A DNA stretch of 64,000 nucleotides from Sphingobacterium sp. CZ-UAM (GTDB lineage: Bacteria; Bacteroidota; Bacteroidia; Sphingobacteriales; Sphingobacteriaceae), in the NCBI RefSeq assembly GCF_002000245.1, contig NZ_MTCM01000002.1:558001-622000 (forward strand), read 5' to 3'. A program made the position numbers and the translations under genes. Shown one piece after another: positions 18,145-25,377 of the stretch. The notes beneath the pieces are model-generated. The model saw nothing but the letters and a program-made list of their open reading frames with translations, had not been told where the DNA came from and made no database searches. Numbering within the stretch: the first letter of the stretch is position 1; each line of letters begins with the position of its first letter.

Positions 18145-19275
18145 ATGAAAAAACATTTTGCAGTATTGGTCAGTATCATTGGACTTGTTGGTTTATTATC
18201 TATGAAAGATCAACAAAAAGCATTGTATGAAGAACTGCAGTTGCTTTATCGAAGACCGATAAGCGAGTGGCCTAAACCGACGATTGATGCTGGTGTCAGC
18301 TGGAAGGAATTTAAGTCACTGCCCAAGGTTGACTCAAGTTATTTTTCTTTGATGGAAAAGCCGGATGTCAAGTTGGGAAAATATCTTTTCTTTGATCCGA
18401 TACTGTCAGGTAGTAATCAGATTTCCTGTAGCAGCTGTCACAATCCCCAAACATCATGGGCTGATAAATTGACGGTTCCGGTTGGCAATGATCATTTGGA
18501 GGGGACGCGTAATACACCATCACTACTGAATGTGTATGCGCGGAAAGAATTGTTCTGGGATGGAAGATCCAAGTCGCTGGAAGAGCAGGCGCTCGGTCCT
18601 ATTGAAGCACATCATGAAATGAATATGGAGCTGACCAAATTGATTCCAAAATTGAAAGCTATCCCGGCCTATAACAAGCTGTTTTTAGCAGCCTTTGGTG
18701 AGGAAGACTATTCCATGCCGGAAGTTTTAAAGGCTTTAGGTGCTTTCCAACGGACTTTGACAAGTAGACGTAGCCGCTTTGACGAGTTTTTGGATGGTAA
18801 TTATAAGGTGTTGTCCGAGCAGGAGGTACGCGGACTGCATCTCTTCCGTACAAAAGCGAGATGTATGAATTGTCACAATGGCCAGTTTTTTACGGATGAT
18901 GCGTATCATAACATCGGACTGACTTATTACAAGCGTAAATATCAAGATCTGGGTAGGTATGAGGTTACCAAAGATCCAGCTGACGTAGGACGTTTTAGGA
19001 CGCCATCACTGCGGGACGTAATGAATACCGATCCGTGGATGCACAATGGATTATTCTGGAATATGACGGGATTGTTGAACATGTATAACAGTGGGATGCA
19101 AATGAACTCTGCGAAGCCAGATCAGAAGGCCAAAGATCCACTTTATCCAGTTACAGATCCATTAATGCGCCCTTTGAATCTTAGTAAAGAGGAAATAAAA
19201 GATATCGAAGCATTTTTACATGCCATCACAGCGACATCTTTTCGAATGCGCCGTCCCGAAAGCCTGCCTCGGTAG
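18145..19275 (+). CDS. di-haem cytochrome c peroxidase (MauG/CcpA family)
   Basis: 376-aa exported protein with two haem c attachment sites: Cys95-x2-Cys98-His99 in SCSSCH and Cys240-x2-Cys243-His244 in RCMNCH. The hydrophobic N-terminus (FAVLVSIIGLVGLLS) serves as a leader. Flanking family motifs are present (KYLFFDPILSGSNQ before haem 1; RTPSLRDV and WMHNGLF after haem 2). The family reduces hydrogen peroxide or, in MauG-like members, oxidises protein or metal substrates. As the last gene of the TonB/DUF4876/DUF6850 operon it may act on the imported ligand, for example in metal oxidation or peroxide control; this is inference. Confidence 0.9.
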   Translation: MKKHFAVLVSIIGLVGLLSMKDQQKALYEELQLLYRRPISEWPKPTIDAGVSWKEFKSLPKVDSSYFSLMEKPDVKLGKYLFFDPILSGSNQISCSSCHNPQTSWADKLTVPVGNDHLEGTRNTPSLLNVYARKELFWDGRSKSLEEQALGPIEAHHEMNMELTKLIPKLKAIPAYNKLFLAAFGEEDYSMPEVLKALGAFQRTLTSRRSRFDEFLDGNYKVLSEQEVRGLHLFRTKARCMNCHNGQFFTDDAYHNIGLTYYKRKYQDLGRYEVTKDPADVGRFRTPSLRDVMNTDPWMHNGLFWNMTGLLNMYNSGMQMNSAKPDQKAKDPLYPVTDPLMRPLNLSKEEIKDIEAFLHAITATSFRMRRPESLPR

Positions 19276-19747
19276 TGCCTACAGGCGCTTAATGTAATTA
19301 AGAATCATAAGATGGACTGTCGTCGTAGGTTGGCCGTCGCTTCCCGCTAAAAATCTCCGAATAGACCTGAGCTTTAAAGGGTTTATTTAACCCCATTTGA
19401 CTTTTCAAATAGGGCTAAATTTTGCTGTTCTATTTTGGTAAAAAAATAGTTCTTATAGTTATTGTAATATTTTCTAAGTTATCAAATTATTCCCTGTTTG
19501 ACGAAGCAATTCCCCAGTACAGATATAGTACGAGCTAAGTACAGATAAAGCACAGATAAAGTACTAATTTGTTACAAAACGAAATGTGCTTTATGAGTAT
19601 AATAATGGCATATAAGGAGGCTTTTATACGAGTTTGAATGTGCTTGCGTTTATGTGCTTTTTTTAATTTATAGGAAACCCAAACCACGGTCTAAAACCAG
19701 TCTGTTTAGTTTTGTTGTAAGATCCTTTTCGATTCCTAACGGCTAGA
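19276..19747. other. 472-bp intergenic region
   Basis: Non-coding stretch between the peroxidase gene and the ABC ATPase remnant. It contains the 11-bp tandem repeat listed separately, and is otherwise AT-rich with no clear terminator or promoter. Confidence 0.5.
19517..19564. repeat. 11-bp tandem repeat, four units plus a partial fifth
   Basis: Units begin at 19517, 19528, 19539 and 19550, with a GTAC start of a fifth at 19561. The consensus is GTACAGATAAA; units 3 and 4 differ at one base, unit 1 differs slightly (GTACAGATATA), and unit 2 is the most diverged (GTACGAGCTAA). A period of one DNA turn puts every unit on the same face of the helix, as in operators bound by cooperating regulators. 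Confidence 0.75.
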
Positions 19748-20068
19748 TCACTGCAATACATCAGAACTCGAAATATTAGCTTCAGATGTCGTGTTTCGTA
19801 TATTTCTTAAAATTATGCGGGCCAAATTGATACGTTGCTTTTGATCGTCCGAAAGTGGGTAACGCTCATCATGAACAAAGGTGTCCATACCATGCGGAAA
19901 CTCCCAAGCAAAGTCCAGTACCATGGCTTTCTCTGCGGCGAGTATAATATCCAACTTACTGGCGAGGGGATTGCCCATTTTGATATTATTATAAATGCTA
20001 TCTGGGAGCAAGTGGCTGTCTATATCCTGAATTAATGACAGCTTGGTTTCAGTTTTTTTCTTTTGCAT
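19748..20068 (-). pseudogene. remnant of an ABC exporter nucleotide-binding domain
   Basis: The 106-residue reading frame (ATG at 20068; an upstream ATG at 20095 gives 115 aa) matches the middle of an ABC exporter ATPase. LIQDIDSHLLPDSIYNNIKMG corresponds to the Q-loop and following helix, AAEKAMVLDFAWEFPHGMDTFV to the helical subdomain, and LSDDQKQRINLARIILRN to the LSGGQ signature helix. The two signature glycines are replaced by Asp, the Walker A loop is entirely absent, and the Walker B region is degraded (TTSEANISSSD against LLDEATSALD). It cannot hydrolyse ATP and is most simply a decayed gene. A short regulatory protein is a less likely alternative. The adjacent AraC gene may have controlled the lost transporter. 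Confidence 0.6.
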
Positions 20069-20209
20069 GTGCTTATTTAAATAATTAAGAATCATTCTAA
20101 ATAAATTTGTAATTTAGCCAAAGATAATAGCTATCGTGCCATTGTTGGGTATGTAATAAGGAGTAAAAAGTCCGTGAAAAGGAATAGTTGAACCTTAAAG
20201 AAATATGGA

Positions 20210-21199
20210 ATGGGATTAAGACTTTATGATATTGATTCGGCTAGTTTATTGTTGGAAAAAAACTATCCACAGACTTTCTTTTCAATCGATGCCGGTATCC
20301 AGGAATGTGTCACACAGTTGGGTGCTCCATTTGGTGATGGCTATTACAAAGAGATCTTTTTTGATGGAATTCATATTGGCTTTGGTCATGCAAATCTGTA
20401 TGAACGGATACTGTTTCGTTTTGAAAGTGACTTTGAGACGGTCGAAATGCATTTTGCATTGAAGGGTAGAAGCCGGGCAGCTGGGGAGACATTAGCCGCT
20501 ACCATAGATTTTGAAACTTGCCAGCACAATATCCTTTATGGCAATTCGATCTGTGGCCAGATGCAATGGGAACGTGAAGAATTCCAGTTATGTGAGATCA
20601 ATTTATCACCAGATTTTTTTAAGAAATTTCTACCCGATAATTTCATCTTATTTAATGACTTTAGAAATAGTATTGAAAAGGGGAAATCTGGCCTAATGGC
20701 GGAAAGTAATAGAAGAATTACCCCCGAAATGTATGCTCTTATTGATAGTATCATGCATTGTGAACGGAAGGGTGTTTTTAAAAAAATATATCTTGAAGCC
20801 AAGATCATGGAGTTATTGCTGCTTCAGTTGGAGCAGTTAGCTGACAATAGCGTTTCGAACACGACCCTCAGAAAGCCTGATGTTGATAAAATCTATGCGG
20901 TCCGTGAATTTTTATTGGATAATATGGATTCAAACAATACGCTTGTCAACCTGGCCCATCTGGTCGGAACAAATGAGTTTACATTAAAGAAGGGTTTTAA
21001 GGAGTTGTTTGGTACGACAGTTTTCGGTTTTTGGAATGATGCAAAAATGGAACATGCCAAAAAACTCATTTTAGACAAAAACATGACCATTGGTGAAGTC
21101 TCTGATGCCATTGGGTATAAAAATCAGCGTCATTTTTCAGATGCTTTTAGGCGGAAATTTGGATTTCCACCAAGTAAATTAAAAAAGACATACAGCTAG
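20210..21199 (+). CDS. AraC-family transcriptional regulator (PchR-like)
   Basis: 329-aa regulator. The C-terminal 100 residues hold two helix-turn-helix motifs (VNLAHLVGTNEFTLKKGFKELFG and TIGEVSDAIGYKNQRHFSDAFRRKFG), with the conserved GYKNQRHFSDAFRRKFGFPPS tail of the family. The N-terminal 220 residues are a ligand-sensing region of the kind seen in PchR-type siderophore regulators of Bacteroidota (FETVEMHFALKG, FETCQHNILYG). A more upstream ATG at 20205 is in a different frame and closed at once. It lies next to the peroxidase operon and the ABC remnant; an iron- or peptide-related regulon is inferred. Confidence 0.85.
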   Translation: MGLRLYDIDSASLLLEKNYPQTFFSIDAGIQECVTQLGAPFGDGYYKEIFFDGIHIGFGHANLYERILFRFESDFETVEMHFALKGRSRAAGETLAATIDFETCQHNILYGNSICGQMQWEREEFQLCEINLSPDFFKKFLPDNFILFNDFRNSIEKGKSGLMAESNRRITPEMYALIDSIMHCERKGVFKKIYLEAKIMELLLLQLEQLADNSVSNTTLRKPDVDKIYAVREFLLDNMDSNNTLVNLAHLVGTNEFTLKKGFKELFGTTVFGFWNDAKMEHAKKLILDKNMTIGEVSDAIGYKNQRHFSDAFRRKFGFPPSKLKKTYS

Positions 21200-21340
21200 T
21201 TTATCCGACCTGCATGACCCCTATGATATCCGGATTTATCTGGCATATATTCTGTTTATCGTAGACCGGAGATTTGTGTCTGTAGGATCAAAACAGTATT
21301 TTTATGCTTTGGCGATGCGCGATAACGGGAAATACACATT

Positions 21341-22066
21341 ATGATGAATATGGAGGAGCATAAAATTATTCTGGTTGAAGATGAGCAAGACGTTGCGGAT
21401 TTGATCTTACAGGGATTGGGCGAAGAGGGTTATAAGGTCATTCATTTGGGGCGTGCCGAAGGACTTGAGCAACTATTGGCCAAACAAGATGTAGCGCTTG
21501 TTCTTTTGGATATTCTTTTGCCCGGGACCAATGGACTAGACATCTGTAAACAGATCAGACAATGGGGCTATACTGATCTACCTGTTATGATGCTTACTGC
21601 ACTCGGAACCCCTGAAAACGTTGTTCTTGGTCTTGACAATGGCGCTGATGATTACCTTTCTAAACCATTTAAATTAATCGAACTCAAAGCCAGAATACGT
21701 TCATTGATCCGTAGACAGCAATCCATTGTTCAGGCGGCCCAACGTGAAGCACAACCTCCAAAAGATACATTCAGTTATGGATTTCTAGCCATTGATGATT
21801 ATAAGAAAGTTGCCTATTGTGAAGGTGAGGAACTTAACCTGACCAGCACGGAGTATCGGTTACTTTTATTATTTATCCAAAGCCCCAAGAAAGTATTTGA
21901 GCGCAGTGAATTATTGGATAAAATATGGGGAATTAATTTTGATATCGGATCAAATGTCGTTGATGTATATGTTAATTACCTGCGGAAGAAGATCGAGAAG
22001 GTAACGAGCAAAAAAGCCATTCATACCGTTATTGGAATGGGTTATGTGTTAAAAATCGAAGATTGA
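21341..22066 (+). CDS. OmpR/PhoB-family response regulator
   Basis: 241 aa. The receiver domain covers about 8-122, with the acidic pair E15-D16, the phosphoacceptor Asp57 in LVLLDILLPG and the conserved Lys in YLSKPF. A winged-helix DNA-binding domain follows (NLTSTEYRLLLLFIQSPKKVFERSELLDKIWG, VDVYVNYLRKKIEK, GMGYVL). It is encoded 28 bp upstream of its histidine kinase, forming a two-component pair. Alternative ATGs at 21344 and 21350 are possible. Its targets may be the downstream genes preceded by the direct repeats at 23448-23494. Confidence 0.92.
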   Translation: MMNMEEHKIILVEDEQDVADLILQGLGEEGYKVIHLGRAEGLEQLLAKQDVALVLLDILLPGTNGLDICKQIRQWGYTDLPVMMLTALGTPENVVLGLDNGADDYLSKPFKLIELKARIRSLIRRQQSIVQAAQREAQPPKDTFSYGFLAIDDYKKVAYCEGEELNLTSTEYRLLLLFIQSPKKVFERSELLDKIWGINFDIGSNVVDVYVNYLRKKIEKVTSKKAIHTVIGMGYVLKIED

Positions 22067-22094
22067 ATAGATTAAGAATACTGAATAGGTTAAA

Positions 22095-23453
22095 ATGAAT
22101 AATTACAATAGGAAGCTCATCTATCTCATAACAATTTTAGTAATATATGTCAGCTGTTTCGTAGGCTTTATCTTTTACTCCATCACAAACTTTGCATTCA
22201 CCGATTTTTATAAACGGCTGGATCTGCGAAGAAATATTGCAGCAGAAAAGTTCCTTAATAGCAAATCTGCTTCGCAAACAGATCAATGGAGCCTGGATTT
22301 TATAGAAAATCTGAACAATCAGCATGAATTTTTGGTTGAATTTGATAAGAATGGAAAAATTGTTCAGAGCCAGGGGTTCTATACTGAATTGTGGGATAAA
22401 ATAAACAAGACCGGAACATCAAATTTTAAAGCAGGTCACCAATTTTATTCGACAAAGTATTTTACAAAAAACAACAAGCATTATATCGTCGGTGCATCGG
22501 CGGAAAATTATTTCTATACCCATCATCTGGCCTATTTGCGTAATCTGCTTATTATTAGTCTGATTTTGGGTATTCTTTTTATTTTGGTGGTTTCTGTCTT
22601 TATGAAACGTTCATTTCTAAAACCTATTCTGACCATGATGAAGGAGGTTCAACAGATTGGTTCTGAGAATCTCGATAAACGCCTGGATGAAGAAAAATAT
22701 AAGGGTGAACTTCATGATCTTGCGTTTACATTCAACAGCATGTTGACACGTTTAGAAACCTCTTTTGAAACCCAGAAAAATTTTATCAGCAATGCTTCAC
22801 ACGAATTGAATACTCCCCTGACCTCAATTATAGGACAGGCTGATTTAGCGCTGTCCAAAGAAAGAACAGTTGAGGAATATCAACGTACCTTATGTAAAAT
22901 TATAGAATCTGCGGAACATTTAGAAAAAAAGACCAAGGCGCTTTTGATGTTGGCCCGAACTGGTTTTGTAAGTAATTCGACAACATTTAATCCTGTTCGT
23001 ATAGACCAGATTGTTATGGATGCTGAGTTGACTGTTAAAGCCATCAATGACAAATTTAAAATTACGACAGATTTTAGTTTGCTGCCCGATGACAGTATGC
23101 GACTCAAAGTCAATGGAAATGCTATTTTACTCCAGCTTGCATTATCCAACATTATTAGTAATGCCTGTAAGTATTCCTCCAATAGGACTGCATATATTGC
23201 CTTGGGCGCATTAAACAATAAAGTGTTTATCCTTATAAAAGATAAAGGTATTGGGATCCCGTCAAAAGAATTGGGATATATTTATGATCCTTATTTTCGA
23301 GCCTCCAATACCAATGGAATAGATGGATACGGCATTGGCCTGCCCTTAGCAAGAAATATTATTAAGCTCCACGGTGGGACATTGAAAGTCAATTCCGTCG
23401 TTGGGGAAGGCACAACGGTAGAGATTGAATTGCCAACCTACATTCGGTTTTAA
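22095..23453 (+). CDS. membrane sensor histidine kinase
   Basis: 452 aa. Two transmembrane segments (about 9-29 and 150-170) enclose a periplasmic sensor of about 120 residues. A HAMP-like linker follows (FLKPILTMMKEVQQIGSENLDKRL), then the HisKA domain with His236 in SNASHELNTPLTSIIG. The ATPase has the N box (NIISNACKYSS), G1 (DKGIGIP) and G2 (GYGIGLPLARNI) motifs. It autophosphorylates and passes phosphate to the response regulator encoded just upstream. The signal sensed is unknown. Confidence 0.92.
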   Translation: MNNYNRKLIYLITILVIYVSCFVGFIFYSITNFAFTDFYKRLDLRRNIAAEKFLNSKSASQTDQWSLDFIENLNNQHEFLVEFDKNGKIVQSQGFYTELWDKINKTGTSNFKAGHQFYSTKYFTKNNKHYIVGASAENYFYTHHLAYLRNLLIISLILGILFILVVSVFMKRSFLKPILTMMKEVQQIGSENLDKRLDEEKYKGELHDLAFTFNSMLTRLETSFETQKNFISNASHELNTPLTSIIGQADLALSKERTVEEYQRTLCKIIESAEHLEKKTKALLMLARTGFVSNSTTFNPVRIDQIVMDAELTVKAINDKFKITTDFSLLPDDSMRLKVNGNAILLQLALSNIISNACKYSSNRTAYIALGALNNKVFILIKDKGIGIPSKELGYIYDPYFRASNTNGIDGYGIGLPLARNIIKLHGGTLKVNSVVGEGTTVEIELPTYIRF

Positions 23454-23494
23454 TCCCATTTTAATTTCCTTGTTATTTTTAATCCCATTTTAAT
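23448..23494. repeat. two 18-bp direct repeats, each a pair of TTTTAAT heptamers
   Basis: TTTTAATCCCATTTTAAT occurs perfectly at 23448-23465 and 23477-23494. Each copy is itself TTTTAAT, CCCA, TTTTAAT: two heptamers spaced one helical turn (11 bp) apart. This geometry is what OmpR-type and SARP-type winged-helix regulators bind. The first copy overlaps the end of the kinase gene and the pair lies about 90 bp upstream of the next operon. Confidence 0.65.
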
Positions 23495-23583
23495 AAGTCT
23501 CTTAAAATTCTAATGAAAAGCTAATTCTAGCTTCATTCCTTTGCCATGTGTGCCCATTAACTTTGTTAAAAAAATAATTGGGC

Positions 23584-24102
23584 ATGGCAAAAGCGACACG
23601 AATATTGATTCCAAGTGATTTTACAATTGATTCACTTTTTTTTGTAATCCATAGTATTGAGCAATCAACAGCTGAGCAGCTTGACGTCATTTTGGTTTAT
23701 GGAAATAAAAGTAGCACTTCAATCAGTGAATTATTGGGAATCACACTAGAGGATCAACTCAATGACCTTCAGTCAGAGGATTTTTTGAAAGCTTGCCAAA
23801 TGATCTGCCACCGATATGAAAACCGTAAACTGAATATCTATGCAGATATTATCGGTGCCGACAATCCCAATTATTTACATCATTATCTGCGTGGAGCGCG
23901 AATTGACGAGGTCAAGATTCCAACAGATTATCAATTTGAAAAAAGAACAAGACATTTTTTTGATGTTGGACAGGCTTTGTTGGACCTCAACGAAAGTAAA
24001 CGTAGGCATGTAGCCATTGTTGAAAAACCGGCAACGCACAAAACAGGAGGAAATGTCTTAGCGGATTTATTTTTTAACAAACAATGGGATGTTAACTATT
24101 AA
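23584..24102 (+). CDS. hypothetical cytoplasmic protein, possibly universal-stress-like fold
   Basis: 172 aa from the ATG at 23584 (a TTG six bases upstream is also in frame). There is no signal peptide or membrane segment. The first strand (TRILIPSDF) and the second (LDVILVYG) resemble the opening strands of UspA-type alpha/beta domains, but no ATP-binding glycine motif is evident. It follows the two-component genes and the heptamer repeats and overlaps the next gene by 14 bp, so the three genes 23584-25322 are translationally coupled. Function unknown. Confidence 0.6.
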   Translation: MAKATRILIPSDFTIDSLFFVIHSIEQSTAEQLDVILVYGNKSSTSISELLGITLEDQLNDLQSEDFLKACQMICHRYENRKLNIYADIIGADNPNYLHHYLRGARIDEVKIPTDYQFEKRTRHFFDVGQALLDLNESKRRHVAIVEKPATHKTGGNVLADLFFNKQWDVNY

Positions 24103-24589
24103 AAGAAAAATACTGGCAAGATTCAACTTTGTCTTTTTAGCATTGTTGCTTTTTGGGGCATCAGCGATGGTCATGTTTTATGAAAACCCCGAACGACTTT
24201 TGGAAGGAGAGTGGGAAGAACAGGGCTGGTACTTTGAAAAGGTGGAGAAATCGCCAACCTTTAAAAAACAGGCGATTATCCATGAAGGGATCAAAGATGC
24301 CGCCATCGCGCATTTGCCGCCATTACAGGATGGCCTATGGCATTTTGAAAAATTGGGCCAAAAGAATTTGGTGGCCCACCACAAGGATAAGCAGTATAAC
24401 TGGTTTTTGAAAGGAAGGGGACATATCCTTGAGCTGCGAAAAAATAATGAACTCGTGGAAAGTTTTGTTATACAGAAACTGAACAAAAATCAGCTGGTTC
24501 TACATCTCAATCTGGATATGCAGACCAAGGGAATAGCACGTATCGTACTGAAAAAAGGAGGAAAGGAAGAATATGCTAAGAAAATATAG
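24089..24589 (+). CDS. hypothetical membrane-anchored protein
   Basis: 166 aa with one N-terminal membrane segment (FNFVFLALLLFGASAMVMFY) and an exported remainder. The exported part has a beta-rich pattern (LEGEWEEQGWYFEKVE, LWHFEKLGQKNLVAHH, KQYNWFLKGRGHILELR, NQLVLHLNLDMQ), reminiscent of lipocalin-like beta barrels, although no family can be named. Its start overlaps the previous gene by 14 bp and its end overlaps the DUF1275 gene by 17 bp. Confidence 0.6.
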   Translation: MLTIKRKILARFNFVFLALLLFGASAMVMFYENPERLLEGEWEEQGWYFEKVEKSPTFKKQAIIHEGIKDAAIAHLPPLQDGLWHFEKLGQKNLVAHHKDKQYNWFLKGRGHILELRKNNELVESFVIQKLNKNQLVLHLNLDMQTKGIARIVLKKGGKEEYAKKI

Positions 24590-25322
24590 CAATCATAGGA
24601 CAATTCAAGACAATATAAAACTAGGCGGACTAACGGCATTTTCTGCCGGTATGGTCAACGTCGCTTCAGTTATTGTATTTTTTTCCTTTACATCTAATGT
24701 AACAGGATATTATGCTGTTTTTGCACAGGAGATCGCGAAAGGAAACTGGTATCAAGGTGCTGTCGTTTTGTTTTGGATATTGTTGTTCCTCATTGGAAGC
24801 ATGTTTTCCAACCTGATTATCATTCATGGTAAGGGAAAGTTCAGCGCATACCTGACCCATTCTATACCCTTGGTGCTGGAGATATTAAGTATTTTGTTTG
24901 TCGGGATATATCTCGACGTGTTCTACGAAGATTCACTTAAGGAGACTGAAATATTGGTTGGGGCATTATTATTTGCGATGGGCTTACAAAATGGACTTAC
25001 TGCAAGTATATCCAATTCTGTTGTGAAAACCACCCATTTGACTGGATTGACGACCGATCTAGCGATACTAATATCCATGTTCACAAAAGAAGCCAATAGA
25101 AGCAATAAAGATTTAGTGGATAAGTTTCATTTGTTACTGACCATTGTCACAAGTTATTTAATGGGAGGACTACTCAGTGGAATATCCTTTAATTACTTGT
25201 CTAATAAAACATTTTATGTAGTTTGTTTTGTTTTGCTTATCATAGGTTTATATGATCATTATAAACTATATCTGCTTAAAAAACAATTTGTAAAACGTCA
25301 TCGCGAGGAGTTGGTTGCCTAA
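24573..25322 (+). CDS. DUF1275 (YoaK-like) membrane protein
   Basis: 249 aa with about six hydrophobic helices. The features fit DUF1275: GGLTAFSAGMVNVASVI at the N-terminus, SNVTGYYAVFAQEIAKGNW, a central GALLFAMGLQNGLTASISNSVVKTTHLTGLTTDL, and a C-terminal membrane pair. The family's transport activity has not been defined. It is the last gene of the overlapping trio behind the two-component system and ends at a strong terminator. Confidence 0.85.
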   Translation: MLRKYSNHRTIQDNIKLGGLTAFSAGMVNVASVIVFFSFTSNVTGYYAVFAQEIAKGNWYQGAVVLFWILLFLIGSMFSNLIIIHGKGKFSAYLTHSIPLVLEILSILFVGIYLDVFYEDSLKETEILVGALLFAMGLQNGLTASISNSVVKTTHLTGLTTDLAILISMFTKEANRSNKDLVDKFHLLLTIVTSYLMGGLLSGISFNYLSNKTFYVVCFVLLIIGLYDHYKLYLLKKQFVKRHREELVA

Positions 25323-25343
25323 CTCTCTTGACGATAATAAAAC

Positions 25344-25375
25344 AAGCCCCACCATACGCTGTTATGGTGGGGCTT
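25344..25375. terminator. bidirectional terminator between convergent genes
   Basis: The arms AAGCCCCACCATA (25344-25356) and TATGGTGGGGCTT (25363-25375) form a perfect 13-bp stem with a 6-nt loop. A-rich and T-rich flanks serve both the DUF1275 operon on the plus strand and the Kelch regulator on the minus strand. Confidence 0.85.
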
Positions 25376-25377
25376 AT

